Below the pieces are notes generated by a model. It saw only the letters and a list, made by a program, of their open reading frames with translations. It ran no database searches and was not told the origin of the DNA. Of a DNA stretch of 64,000 nt, positions 13,130 through 26,070 are shown piece after piece (position 1 is the first letter of the stretch; each line of letters opens with the position of its first letter). Both the position numbers and the translations under genes were made by a program. This DNA is from Lycium barbarum (Eukaryota > Streptophyta > Magnoliopsida > Solanales > Solanaceae), in assembly GCF_019175385.1 (NCBI RefSeq), contig NC_083341.1, positions 91,972,321 through 92,036,320 of the forward strand, read 5' to 3'.

Positions 13130-15034
13130 GAATGTTACCTCCACAACCTTGGTGCACACTTATTGTGAGCTCAAATATATGTGCATAGTTGTACTCCATC
13201 CTTGAGTGTGCTGATACTTAAATTTCTGATACTCGAACAATTGTGTTGGTTTTGGCATCCATTTCAAACCGTCTGTCACAAATCTTTTTACTGCCTTTGA
13301 TCTAGTCTCGAACTGCTCCACAACTTGCCTAAAATTCATTCTCACCATTGCAATAACGGGTAGTCCCCGTGCAGATTTCAACAAATCATTGAATGACTCA
13401 GAGATATTTGTTGTTAGCTTCCCCTATCTCCTACCTTCATCCTTGTGTAATATCCATTTATCTTTATTGATTTTATTCAACCAGTGGTAGGCTCCCTCAT
13501 CCGCCTGCTTAATCAACTCCATTGCATATGAAACTTCTTCTCCTAATGCTCTATTGCATAACCCACATCCAATTGTTCAGTGCTGGGCTTCGATATTTCT
13601 GCTGAAAATTTGCCTTTAAATGCCTTCAACAATAATGATCGTAGGCAAAGGGCGGATGCTAGCCATGCAAACCCCACATATTGCTTAATATACCAGAATG
13701 TCTATCTAATATAAAACATATACCAATCCTATCCTTAATAATGTGTTGCCTCAAGTAGGTCAAAAACAGACCCCATGTCTCTGTGCTCTCATTAATTGCA
13801 ATTACAAAAGCTAGAGGGATATAGATCCATTTGCATCCACTCTAATTGAAATTAGTAGCTTCATGTTGTATATCCCGTAAACATGTGTGCCATCTATTGA
13901 TATTACTGGCCGACAATGAGCAAAACTATCAATGCATGGTTTGAATGCCCAAAACATAAACTGAAAAATATTACCGGCCACACCAGGTTTCGACTTAAGC
14001 TTCCATTCAACAACAGTACCAACATTGATGTGTTGTAGAGCTGCCATGTATCTCGGCAACATCTTGAAAGAGCCCTCCCAATTGCCATAGACAATCAAAT
14101 GTGCATGCCTACGCCCAAGAAATGTTTTTCGCCTACTTATGGTTCGCGATAAACTTTCAGAGCGGTTGTAATGCAGTCTTTAATGTTGAATTTGGAGAAG
14201 TTTCAATATCAGCATTTAGCAACGACAAACCTCATACTAACATCAAAATTAAAATAATCTTAAGCGAAGGGGGTACCTTGGGCTTTGTGCAATGTCGCCA
14301 ACTAGCATGATAGCAATCAAATTGACATCTAGATTGAAATGATCATCTGGGAATTCACCCATATGACAAGTGTGTTTTGGGTGAACTTTGAAATAGTCCA
14401 CATCTTATCATCAGTCTCCTTACCACGGAGCATCCATTGGCAACCTTGATTTTTTCTCCTGCAGACCAATCGCCAATATGTTCGAGTGGAATCATCAAGT
14501 TTGAACTTTCTCATCTTCTGGATGCAAAAAAACTTAACAACACTTTGCAATGACTTTTTCGATGTGAATATCATACCTTTTTCAATATGAACATCCTCTT
14601 TTACAATATCGTTTGGCTCTTTCCACAATCTTTGATGAATATGATCATCATCCCTAGTAAAGACAAAGACATCAGAGCGATCTTGAAGATGATCAAGATA
14701 GGGAATCTCATTGGAATGCCACTGAACCACGGTCGCTTCTGGCATCAATTCTTGTTTCTGAAATTGGCTTTGCGACATCGACTCTTGCTGGTGAAATAAA
14801 TGTTGCGAATTCAGTTATTCCTAGTGTGACAGGCTATGCATCATCGCTTCTAGCAGTAGTACTTGATTCTGAGGATTAATATCATCCTCACTTTTCTCCG
14901 CATTAGTTATGCCGTCACTATCACTCGATGATGATTCTATATAATTCGGATAATCAACACCATCCAGTAAAGGTCTTTTCCTATAGAAAATAAGTAAAAT
15001 ATATTAACTTTTAACTACTGAACATAATATATAT
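13130..15034 (-). pseudogene. MULE (MuDR-type) transposase, catalytic part, broken
   Basis: The minus strand encodes a MuDR-type transposase in pieces. A MuDR N-terminal DNA-binding-like region lies at 14778-14330, with a Cys/Gly/Trp pattern (VCRRKNQGCQWML). The MULE transposase domain follows at 14098-13811: FWAFKPCIDSF, then CRPVISIDGTHVYG, holding the first catalytic Asp. Past a frame change near 13808 comes ILDRHSGI with the second Asp. A third piece at 13384-13160 (ARGLPVIAMVRMNFRQ) is from further downstream. Several frame changes and stops separate the pieces. The expected C-terminal SWIM zinc finger is missing because an LTR was inserted at 13129. The upstream coding part continues at 25046-26070, beyond the Tekay-like insertion. 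It is a dead gene. Confidence 0.75.
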
Positions 15035-15039
15035 ATATA

Positions 15040-17998
15040 TGTTACACCTCAGAAATTTTTCCGTACTTGTGTGATGAGTAGAACAATGAAGGACTTGAGT
15101 GTATGGTGTTTTACTAAGTCGGGAATGGCTAATTTTTGGAAATAATAAAGTTGCAAAAAATTTTCACCCAGTGGTCGTATATGGCACATAACGGCCCCTA
15201 AAGTGATTTACGGACCGTATAGTGCAATCGTCTTTCATTGCGTCAAAAAACTCAAGTTTCTGTTAAGTGTTGAAATGGTTAAAAACGACCCAGAATACGG
15301 CCCGTAAACCAGGTCGTAAACCACCAGGTCCCTCAGCCAAGACTTTCTGTAAATGTTGAATATGGTTAAATACGACCCAGTTTACGGCCCGTAAACTGGT
15401 TTACGGACCGTAAACCAGGTCGTAAACTGCCATGTCCACCAGCCAAACTCTCTGTTTTTGGAATGCTTAAATACGACCACAGTGGACGACCCGTAAATCA
15501 AAATACGGTCCGTAAACTGCAGTTTACGACCACTGTTCATCCCGACAAAAATTCATTAAACATCAGCTTTTGAGTTATTAAAAGGAACTTAGGCTTCATT
15601 TTATTTCATTCTTCATTCATACAACTCAAGAACACTCTAGAACTCTCCAAATACTTCCTCCATAAGAATCCAAGAGAATCAAGGGAAAGCTAAAGATCAA
15701 CAACACAAAACCTATGAAATCAAGTGCAAGAACACATCAAGGGATCATCTAAGTCAAGTAATTCCCAAGAAGGTGAAACTAGGGTTTTGTCCAAAGTGAA
15801 GTATTGCAACTCAAGACTTGTTCAACCAACATCCAAGGTAAGTTCCATGATATATTCATGTTGTTCAAGGCATTGAAAGGCTTAGACACTTGAAATGTAG
15901 AAGAACATAGAAATGGGTCATTATTAAGTGAATAGTGACATGAATGAATGATCGTGAAATTGAACTACGAATATTGGAGTGTTGTGAGTACAAATACGTT
16001 ATAAATGATGTTTATATCATGAAACAAGCGTTAAACGCATGAAAATGCAAGGACGAGTCATAAGGCTAATTATGAGGGAAATTGGAGGAAAATGGTGGAT
16101 TTTGCTAAATGTACGTAAACGACGATTGTTGATTTCGATATTGTGAGTAATGCTATGAATGTTGGGAGTTAATATAAAACATGGGAAAAATAGTATAAAC
16201 AAGAGAAGCGCTGTCCGACTTCTCCTAGAATTAGCGACGCGTTCTTGTAGTTAGTATGCTAATGTTGATATGAATTCTTTATGAAGGTAACGACGCGATA
16301 TTGAAGGAGAACGAGTGAGCGATATCTTAGCTAAACGACCAAGGTATGTGAGGATAGTCCCTTCTTTCTGATGGCATGAATCTTGTAGCACGAAATTCCT
16401 ATTCTCTTCATGATTTCTTATAGTCCGAAAGGCTAAGAGTCTAACTCCTTAATGTCTATATAAGATGAGGAATACGATATGATGATGCTAGTATAATGAT
16501 GATGTTAATTATCGCTTACACTCACCTTATGTACTAGTTCCTTCAAGGTGAGGCAGAGTATCAATAGTTGTTCCATAATGGAATCGGGGGATCACGACCT
16601 TATGTCACCCCGATAAAGTAAAGTTGATCTTGAGCCTTATGCATGTATTACAATGAGATAAGCATTTTATGATGAGTATATTATTATTATGAGCATTTTA
16701 TGATAAGCATGACATGAGCATTTTACACCGTGCCTAGTTGGTCGGGCAGTCACCTCCAATTCTTTATGAAGGTAACGACGCGATATTGAAGGAGAACGAG
16801 TGAGCGATATCTTAGCTAAACGACCAAGGTATGTGAGGATAGTCCCTTCTTTCTGATGGCATGAATCTTGTAGCACGAAATTCCTATTCTCTTCATGATT
16901 TCTTATAGTCCGAAAGGCTAAGAGTCTAACTCCTTAATGTCTATATAAGATGAGGAATACGATATGATGATGCTAGTATAATGATGATGTTAATTATCGC
17001 TTACACTCACCTTATGTACTAGTTCCTTCAAGGTGAGGCAGAGTATCAATAGTTGTTCCATAATGGAATCGGGGGATCACGACCTTATGTCACCCCGATA
17101 AAGTAAAGTTGATCTTGAGCCTTATGCATGTATTACAATGAGATAAGCATTTTATGATGAGTATATTATTATTATGAGCATTTTATGATAAGCATGACAT
17201 GAGCATTTTACACCGTGCCTAGTTGGTCGGGCAGTCACCTCCAAGGCGGGCAGCTATACGGATACACCATGACCTTTGGGCATGGGCAGACACCACTAGT
17301 GGGCGGCATGAGATGGTACCCCGGACGCGGGAGGCCTGGACGCGGGCTAATATTATTGATTATCACACCGTTCTGACATGGACGGGCAGCTTGCATATGA
17401 TGCATATATGTTATGAGGATGAGTACGAGTAAGATGGTACGCATGATTTCCTTTATGATTATCAGACAGATCCAGATATTTCATGTTGATGTTATCACTA
17501 TATTGTTGATGTTTTCTTTCATTGTTTATGCTTCTCATACTCAGTACAACATTCGTACTGACGTCCTTTCTTCGGACGCTGTGTTCATGCCCACAGGTAG
17601 ACAGAGAGGAGAGCTTGGCCCAGATCCTCAGTAGCAGTCAGCTGGTTGGAAACACTCCATCGTCCGGAGGTGCATAGGATTATCCTTTTGGTATATATGT
17701 ATATTTTGGGCACGACGGAGTCTTGTTCCGTCCATGTATATACAGTATGTTAGTAGACGCTCATAGATACGCAGTGTGGGTTAGATGGTCTCACAAGACG
17801 TTTTCATACGCATGTATATTATTTTGATGGCCGAAAGACAATTGTATATAAAGTATTTATGTTTGTTTAATTATGATTTTCCTACAACTGGTATGTAATT
17901 GATAAAAGAATATTAAATGAGCAAGATAAGTAGTAGAGTGAGCGGTGCTCGGTAACTAGCTCCGGGTACCCGTCGCGGCCCCTAACTGGGTCGTGACA
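15040..17998 (+). repeat. 5' LTR of the Tekay-like element (2959 bp)
   Basis: Starts TGTTACACCTC and ends GGGTCGTGACA. It contains an array of palindromic GTAAAC words (about 15180-15540), a perfect 485-bp tandem duplication (16273-17242) and the structural stem-loop (about 17530-17603). It is 1.08 kb longer than its partner: the partner lacks the duplication and has lost about 620 bp matching 17239-17861. It also lacks about 20 bp of the palindrome array that the 3' LTR keeps near 23430-23455. Confidence 0.93.
16273..17242 (+). repeat. 485-bp perfect tandem duplication inside the 5' LTR
   Basis: The segment 16273-16757 is repeated at 16758-17242; I found no mismatch when reading the two side by side. 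The 3' LTR has a single copy. The duplication therefore happened in this LTR after insertion, or is an assembly error. Confidence 0.9.
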
Positions 17999-18002
17999 GA
18001 AG

Positions 18003-18014
18003 TGGTATCAGAGC
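18003..18014 (+). other. Primer-binding site (initiator Met tRNA)
   Basis: TGGTATCAGAGC, four bases after the LTR end. This is the standard plant initiator-Met primer site. Confidence 0.9.
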
Positions 18015-18202
18015 AGTTCGTCCTAGGAAGTGTCTGCGAGCCGTGTCTAGTAGAGTCTTGTTTATGGTGTGTTGCGCGCCACGCTAATAAACAAGAGGCT
18101 ACAGGGCATTTAGAAAATGACCATCCTTCTTCTCATGAAATCGTGCGATAGAGCCATGCTTAGGATTATATTATTCCTAAAAGTGCGTTATGGTTTCAGA
18201 AA

Positions 18203-21200
18203 ATGCCACCAAAGGGAAAAGCTACAGCTGCCCAGAAGGGCAAAGCTACGACAAAGAGGCAGGCGGAAAGAGAGCCTCCGGCAAATGTAGAGGAAAGCGA
18301 ATCGCAAAGTGAGGCCGTGCCCAATGTAGGAGAGCAGGGAGGAGCCTCAGCTCCGATTCCTCCACCGGGTGCTTCGGGTCAACAAGTGTCCGAGGCCATC
18401 CATTTATTGACACAATTGGTTGCCGCTCAGGCACAACGACAGGATGCGGGTCCAAGGGATCGTTCAGCTAGTACGAGAGCCCGTGACTTTATGGCCTTAA
18501 ATCCTCCGGAATTCTTTGGGTCAAAGCCAGATGAAGATCCGCAAAATTTTATTGATGAGATGTTGAGGACTTTAGAGATTATCCATGCTTCCGAGACCGA
18601 ATCCGTGGAGTTGGCTACTTATAGACTCCGCGATGTGGCGGTGTTATGGTATAAGAATTGGGTGATAACAAGAGGAGAAAATGTTCCACCTCCCGTGTGG
18701 CAAGAGTTTGTAGATGACTTTATTCGTCACTACTTGCCACCCGAAGTCCGCCGAGCTAGAGCGGACAAGTTCCTGAATTTAAAGCAAAGGGGTATGAGTG
18801 CCCGAGAGTATAGCATGCAATTCAACTCATTGGCCCGATATGCTCCGACTATGGTGGCCGACATGGGAGACAGAATCTATAGATTTGTGAGTGGTCTGGG
18901 GCCACATTTGTACAGAGATTGTTTGACGGCCTCCTTGCAAGACGGGATGGATATTTCCCGGATACAGGCCCATGCTCAGAATCTCGAGGAACGACAACGA
19001 CAGCAAAGAAGTGATCGTGATGGTGACAGAAGACAAGGTAAGAGGGCTAGATCTATGGGAGAGAGCAGTGAGTATAGAGAGGGACCGAGACAGACACATC
19101 CCAGGCACTGAGGTCAGTCCGCGACTAGTGCGCCTCTCAGATTCTCAGACAGGAGGTTCGATCGCTCTTTCCAGTCAGGGCAGGGTCAGAGTTCGAGGGC
19201 CCCAAGTTCTCAGTATCAGGGAGATTTTAGTCAGAGGAGACCTCCAGTACCGCGGTGTAGCCAGTGTGGCAAATTACATTCTGGACGGTGTCGTTAGGGT
19301 TTGGATGCTTGTTATGCTTGCGGGCAAGTTGGTCACATGATGAGAGATTGCCCCTCAGCGAGAGATAGAGCTGGGACTCAGCCTATAGGTTCAGCAACGG
19401 GTTCTTCTTCGGCATGCCCGACAACACAGACTCCTCAGACTACAGCAGGTAGAGGGGGAGCATCTACTTCAGGTGCTGTTCAGCCCCGTGTGTATGCTTT
19501 AGCTGGGCGACAGGATCTCGAGTCTTCCCCAGATGTTGTCACAGGTACCCTGACTATATTTTCCCGTGACGTATATGCTCTGATTGATCCAGGTTCTACC
19601 TTCTCATATATTACTCCGTATATCGCTGATTGTGTTGGGGTGAGACCCGAGCCAATTAAACCTTTTGAAGTATTCACTCCGGTTGGTGATCCTGTAATAG
19701 CGAGGCAAGTATATAAGAATTGTGTAGTCATTATACGTGATCGTCAGACAAAGGCTGATTTGATTGAACTTGAGATGATAGATTTTGACGTAATTATGGG
19801 TATGGACTGGTTGGCGTCATGCTATGCTAATTTTTGTTGCCGGACAAAGGTAGTTCGATTCAAATTTCTGGGAGAGCCCATACTCGAGTGGAAGGGTAAT
19901 ACAGTTTCCCCAAAGGGTAGGTTTATTTCCTACCTTAAGGCGAGAAAGATGATAGCCAAGGGTTATATTTGTCATCTAGTTCGGGTTCATGACACGGAAG
20001 CGGAAGTGCCAACTTTCCTGTCTGTCCCGGTAGTGAATGAATTCCCAGATGTGTTTCCCGACGAGTTACCAGGCCTTCCTTCAGAAAGGGAAATTGATTT
20101 TGCTATTGATGTAGTACCCAACACCGAGCCTATTTCTATTCCTCCCTATCGAATGGCTCCAGCAGAGTTGAAAGAGCTAAAGGCACAGTTGAAAGACTTA
20201 CTCGAGAAGGGTTTTATTAGACCCAGTTCATCACCGTGGGGAGCACCGGTCTTGTTCGTGCGAAAGAAAGATGGGTCGCTACGAATGTGTATCGATTATA
20301 GACAGTTGAACAGGGTGACTGTGAAGAACAGATATCCCCTTCCCAAAATCGACGACTTGTTCGATCAATTACAAGGTGCTAAGTGGTTTTCTAAGATAGA
20401 CCTAAGATCGGGTTATCATCAAGTGAGGATCAGAGAAGAAGACATTCCCAAGACAGCCTTCAGAACGAGGTACGGCCATTACGAGTTCTGAGTGATGTCG
20501 TTTGGGTTGACAAACGCCCCGACGGTGTTCATGAATTTAATGAATAATGTGTTCAGGCCGTTCTTGGATATTTTTGTGATAGTGTTTATCGACGATATCC
20601 TGGTATATTCTCGCACAAGTCAGAACATGCAGATCATCTAAGAATTGTTCTTGGCGTTCTTCGAGATCGGGAATTGTATACAAAGTTTTCGAAGTGCGAG
20701 TTTTGGCTAAAATCCGTGGCAATTCTAGGTCATGTTATTTCGGATGATGGTATCCGAGTCGACACTCAGAAAATAGAAGCTGTGAAGACATGGCCAAGGC
20801 CTACGACACCTACGGAAGTTCGTAGTTTTCTTGGGTTAGCAGGATATTACAGGAGATTTGTAGAGGGCTTCTCATCTATTTCAGCCCCATTGATGAAGTT
20901 AACTCAGAAGTTGGATAAATTCCAGTGGAATGATGCCTGTGAGTGTAGTTTCCAAGAGTTGAAAAACAGGTTGACCTCAGCGCCAGTGCTAACACTTCCG
21001 GAAGGGTCCGATGGCTATGTCGTATATTGTGATGCCTCCGGTGTGGGAATAGGATGCGTATTGATGCAGCATGGGAGAGTCATTGCATATGCGTCGAGAC
21101 AGTTGCGAAGGCATGAACAGAATTATCCGACTCATGATCTCGAATTGGCCGCGGTTATCCATGCCTTAAAAATATGGAGGCACTACTTGTATGGTGTACG

Positions 21201-22965
21201 TGTTGACATCTATACGGATCACAAAAGCCTCCAATATATTTTCAAACAGAAGGAGTTGAACCTGCGGCAAAGGCGATGGTTAGAATTACTAAAGGATTAC
21301 GATGTGAACATTCTATATCATCCAGGCAAGGCAAATGTAGTGGCAGATGCACTTAGCCGCCGATCGATGGGTAGTTTATGTGGAGTCCCTTCAGAAAAGC
21401 AAGAAATGGTTCGTGAGCTCCATCAACTAGCAAGTCTCGGCGTACGTGCGACTGATTCAGGAGATGCAAGTATCAGCATCAATGACCCTACAGTTTCATC
21501 ATTGAATCTAGAAGTGAAGGAACGGCAATATGAGGATTCCCAGCTAAGCCATTATCGAGATCTAGCTCACGAAAAAGAAAAGTCTCCATTCGAAGTTTCC
21601 ATAGAAGGGGTCCTTAGATATCGGGGCAGGTTATGTGTACCGGATGTGGCAAACTTACGCCAACGGATTTTAGAGGAAGCACATCATTCCCGGTATTCTA
21701 TTCATCCAGGTGCAACCAAGATGTACCACGACCTTAAGTTGCTATATTGGTGGGATGGCATGAAGCGAGACATAGCAGGGTTTGTAGCCCAATGTCCAAA
21801 TTGTCAACAAGTGAAAGCCGAACATCAAAAGCCAGGAGGTTTATTGCAAGTAATGGAAATTCCTACATGGAAATGGGAAGAAATTAATATGGATTTTGTG
21901 GTAGGATTACCCCGTACGCGAGGGAAGTATGATTCTATATGGGCGATCGTGGACAAGCTCACAAAAGCAGCTCATTTTCTCCCCGTCAGGACTACGTATT
22001 CAGCGGAAGACTATGCTAAATTGTATCTCAAGGAGATTGTACGACTTCATGGTATTCCTTTGGCCATTATCACGGATAGAGGGGCGCAGTTCACAGCCAA
22101 GTTCTGGAAGTCCTTTCAAGAAGGTCTAGGTACTCGAGTTAAGCTCAGCACGGCGTTCCACCCACAGACCGACGGGCAAGCCGAGCGCACTATTCAGACC
22201 TTAGAAGATATGCTACGAGCATGTGTGCTGGACTTCGATGGTAGTTGGGATGAGCATTTGCCTCTTATTGAATTTGCCTATAATAACAGCTATCATTCCA
22301 GTATCTAAATGGCTCCGTATGAAGCCTTATACGGAAGAAAATGCAGATCTCCAATTGGATGGTTTGAAACCGGAGAAGTACAATTGATAGGCCCTGACTT
22401 GGTCCAACAAGTAGTTGAAAAGGTTAAAGTGATTCGAGACCGACTGTTAACAGCTCAAAGTCGCCAAAAGTCTTACGCAGACAACCACCGACGGGATTTA
22501 AAATTTTAAGCTAATGACTGGGTATTCCTGAAAGTTTTACCAATGAAGGGAGTAATGAGGTTCGGCAAAAAGGGGAAATTAAGTCCAAGATACATTGGAC
22601 CTTATCGAATCATCCGCAAGGTGGGAAGAGTAGCCTATGAGTTGGACTTGCCTTCAGAGCTCGAATCTGTACACCCAGTATTCCATGTTTCGATGCTCCG
22701 CAAGTGTATTGGAGACCCCACGAGGATTGTTCCGATTGATGATGTACAAGTGGCAGGGAAGTTGACATACGAAGAAGTGCCCATTGCTATTTTGGATAGA
22801 CAAGTGCGAAGGCTTCAGAATAAAAAGGTTGCTTCAGTCAAAGTGCTATGGCGGAACAATAATCGGGAAGAAATGACTTGGGAAGCGGAGGAAAAGATGA
22901 AATCTATGTACCCCAATTTGTTCCAATCCCCAGAAGAGATTCAAGATGAGACGTCGACGATATGA
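18203..22965 (+). pseudogene. gag-pol polyprotein of the Tekay-like element, inactivated
   Basis: The ATG at 18203 follows the leader. A gag domain (18480-18960, with the NPPEFFGSKPDEDPQ stretch) comes first, then a CCHC zinc knuckle (19310-19352, [14 protein letters not shown]). A protease with DPGSTFSYI follows near 19587. Reverse transcriptase covers about 20130-20670, with FIDDIL near 20590. RNase H is at 21020-21360 ([23 protein letters not shown]). Integrase is at 21680-22450, with catalytic residues in MDFVVG, TDRGAQF and DGQAERT. A C-terminal chromodomain-like region ends near 22920. Breaks: in-frame stops at 19109-19111, 19295-19297, 20489-20491, 22306-22308 and 22507-22509, and a one-base frame change near 20620, so it cannot make an intact polyprotein. 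All domains remain recognisable, as expected for a young copy. Confidence 0.93.
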
Positions 22966-23131
22966 GGTATGAATGTTTTAATTTTATGTTTTTGGTCGTG
23001 TGTGGCCATAAATGTGTTGATATTGTGATATAGCCCTGTGAGGCGATGATATTATGGGTCGTTGTGGTAAATTGGTAGTGTCAAATTACAAAGGAAACTC
23101 TGGTAAAATTTTTCTAGAATCCCCGAGTGTC

Positions 23132-23153
23132 GAACATTCGAGGACGAATGTTC
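23132..23153 (+). other. Palindrome before the polypurine tract
   Basis: GAACATTCG-AGGA-CGAATGTTC, a perfect 9-bp stem just upstream of the polypurine tract. The same structure is at 4126-4145 on the other strand, in a different element. Confidence 0.8.
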
Positions 23154-23154
23154 C

Positions 23155-23169
23155 AAAAGGGGGGAAGAA
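23155..23169 (+). other. Polypurine tract of the Tekay-like element
   Basis: AAAAGGGGGGAAGAA directly before the 3' LTR start. It is the expected plus-strand primer site. Confidence 0.9.
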
Positions 23170-25045
23170 TGTTACACCTCGGAAATTTTTCTGTACTTGT
23201 GTGATGAGTAGAACAATGAAGGACTTGAGTGTATGGTGTTTTACTAAGTCGGGAATGGCTAATTTTTGGAAATAATAAAGTTGCAGAAAAATTTTCACCC
23301 AGTGGTCGTATATGGCACTATACGGCCCGTAAAGTGATTTACGGACCGTATAGTGCAATCGTCTTTCATTGCGTCAAAAATCTCAAGTTTCTGTTAAGTG
23401 TTGAAATGGTTAAAAACGACCCAGAATACGGCCCGTAAACTGGTTTACGGACCGTAAACCAGGTCGTAAACCACCAGGTCCCTCAGCCAAGACTTTCTGT
23501 AAATGTTGAATATGGTTAAATACGACCCAGTTTACGGCCCGTAAACTGGTTTACGGACCGTAAACCAGGTCGTAAACTGCCATGTCCACCAGCCAAACTC
23601 TCTGTTTTTGGAATGCTTAAATACGACCATAGTGGACGACCCGTAAATTAAAATACGGTCCGTAAACTGCAGTTTACGATCACTGTTCATCCCGATAAAA
23701 ATTCATTAAACATCAGCTTTTGAGTTATTAAAAGGAACTTAGGCCTCATTTTATTTCATTCTTCATTCATACAACTCAAGAACACTCTAGAACTCTCCAA
23801 ATACTTCCTCCATAAGAATCCAAGAGAATCAAGGGAAAGCTAAAGATCAACAACACAAAACCTATGAAATCAAGTGCAAGAACACATCAAGGGATCATCT
23901 AAGTCAAGTAATTCCCAAGAAGGTGAAACTAGGGTTTTGTCCAAAGTGAAGTATTGCAACTCAAGACTTATTCAACCAACATCCAAGGTAAGTTCCATGA
24001 TATATTCATGTTGTTCAAGGCATTGAAAGGCTTAGACACTTGAAATGTAGAAGAACATAGAAATGGGTCATTATTAAGTGAATAGTGACATGAATGAATG
24101 ATCGTGGAATTGAACTACGAATATTGGAGTGTTGTGAGTACAAATACGTTATAAATGATGTTTATATCATGAAACAAGCGTTAAACGCATGAAAATGCAA
24201 GGACGAGTCATAAGGCTAATTATGAGGGAAATTGGAGGAAAATGGCGGATTTTGCTAAATGTACGTAAACGACGATTGTTGATTTCGATATTGTGAGTAA
24301 TGCTATGAATGTTGGGAGTTAATATAAAACATGGGAAAAATAGTATAAACAAGAGAAGCGCTGTCCGACTTCTCCTAGAATTAGCGACGCGTTCTTGTAG
24401 TTAGTATGCTAATGTTGATATGAATTCTTTATGAAGGTAACGACGCGATATTGAAGGAGAACGAGTGGGCGATATCTTAGCTAAACGACCAAGGTATGTG
24501 AGGATAGTCCCTTCTTTCTGATGGCATGAATCTTGTAGCACGAAATTTCTATTTTCTTCATGAGTTCTTATAGTCCGAAAGGCTAAGAGTCTAACTCCTT
24601 AATGTCTATATAAGATGAGGAATACGATATGATGATGCTAGTATAATGATGATGTTAATTATCGCTTACACTCACCTTATGTACTAGTTCCTTCAAGGTG
24701 AGGCAAAGTATCAATAGTTGTTCCATAATGGAATCGGGGGATCACGACCTTACGTTACCCCGATAAAGTAAAGTTGATCTTGAGCCTTATGCATGTATTG
24801 CAATGAGATAAGTATTTTATGATGAGTATATTATTATTATGAGCATTTTATGATAAGCATGACATGAGCATTTCACACCGTGCCTAGTTGGTCGGGCAGT
24901 CACCGCCTAGTTTGTTTAATTATGATTTTCCTACAACTGGTATGTAATTGATAAAAGAATTAAATGAGCAAGATAAGTAGTAGAGTGAGCGGTGCTCGGT
25001 AACTAGCTCCGGGTACCCGTCGCGGCCCCTAACTGGGTCGTGACA
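23170..25045 (+). repeat. 3' LTR of the Tekay-like element (1876 bp, deleted)
   Basis: It starts TGTTACACCTCGG and ends GGGTCGTGACA, and matches the 5' LTR up to about 24900. It then jumps, at CACCGCCTAG, to sequence matching 17862 onward. The missing roughly 620 bp includes the stem-loop module near 17530-17603. The short word GCCTAG occurs on both sides of the junction, so a deletion between short repeats is likely. Confidence 0.92.
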
Positions 25046-25434
25046 ATATATATATATATATTATTTAATATAAAAATTAATGACCTATCGATAAGAATTA
25101 ACATTGCATGTGTTTGAGGAATGATCCACATTTGGTGCAACGAGTTCATTTTGGGTAAAATTTCCCCTACACAAGAAACTAGAGTATTTAACTACTAAAC
25201 ATCAAATATAATACTGCTGATGTTAAAAATAGACGTACCGATAGTAATCAACTGCACCGAAACTTGAGGAATGAGCATCGTTTTGAATAGTTGGATAGGT
25301 TGAGGATGTTCTATCCTGATTCATCCATCCTGATTGAAGGGACTGCCCGATATTTTCATATCAGGTGTATAACCCCTAAAAATTATAATCAACATTGTTG
25401 TTACCATAAAAATAATAAACATATGCTACTACAC

Positions 25435-25487
<53 letters not shown>

Positions 25488-26070
25488 TAAAAAAAAAATT
25501 ACCATTGTCCATTAAATTGCTGGCTTAAATTTTTCAGAGACATTTGACTCCTCAAAATGCCTTCATAAGTACTTATGTCAGGATAAATGTTTTCATGATT
25601 AAGCTCCGGATCAGTGACTTCAGGATTAATTTCCCGGCGAATTCTAAACGGGACTTCCCGAAGAGGTCTATTTCAGACTCTCAAGGAACCCTAGCCAAGA
25701 CTTCAAGTCGATTTATGGGGACCTTCTTTACATACATCTCAAGGATGTTCAAAGTGATATATTCCCTATATTTGTCTGGCGCCTTCAAATAATCAGTCAA
25801 AGAGTCATCCTCTCCGATATTCGTCTATCCATAACTAACTAATCCTTGCGGTGTGAAGGATATTGGATATCTCCCAATTACAGTTAAATCAAATTCTTGC
25901 CTACTAACATTTAGTCTACTATACAAGGCTTGGAGTAGTTTTGAATATTTTAAGTTAAGTGGAAATTTAACATGGTATTTTGGGGGGATATCATAACGCA
26001 AACTATTAGACTCATAAAGAATTTCTCCATCCCAAAATAAGGAAACCCTAATAGTTGGAAACTCCTCCAT
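25046..26070 (-). pseudogene. MULE transposase, N-terminal part, broken
   Basis: The minus strand starts at ATG 26070 and reads MEEFPTIRVSLFWDGEIL and onward to 25825. This 81-residue region has the FW-G and RYP spacing seen at the N-terminus of plant MuDR transposases. Beyond it, frames are broken, with recognisable fragments at about 25620-25540 and 25340-25240. On the minus strand the coding order continues at 15034, across the Tekay-like insertion. Both halves have the same orientation, and their N-terminal and catalytic content is complementary, so I treat them as one interrupted gene. An ATA microsatellite lies in the middle. Confidence 0.65.
25435..25487. repeat. (ATA)n microsatellite
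   Basis: About 17 units of ATA followed by an A-rich run. It may be variable between individuals. Confidence 0.95.

Larger units (their letters stand above)
15040..25045 (+). mobile_element. Ty3/gypsy chromovirus, Tekay/Del-like, complete but defective
   Basis: A 10.0-kb element with LTRs of one family, a primer-binding site, a gag-pol region, a polypurine tract, and 5-bp target duplications ATATA at 15035-15039 and 25046-25050. The order gag, zinc knuckle, protease, reverse transcriptase, RNase H, integrase, chromodomain fits the chromovirus group; the gag and C-terminal chromodomain look most like the Tekay/Del lineage. It inserted in an AT-repeat stretch of the MULE transposase gene. By eye the alignable LTR parts differ at about 25 sites in roughly 1.7 kb, so insertion was fairly recent. 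The duplications lie in a TA repeat and are weak evidence alone, but the TG..CA LTR ends fix the borders. Confidence 0.93.

Noticed and set aside
18003..18014. tRNA-like word
   Set aside because: It is the LTR primer-binding site only; no tRNA body surrounds it.
18827..19108. Minus-strand frames over the gag region
   Set aside because: Shadows of the gag reading frame on the other strand.
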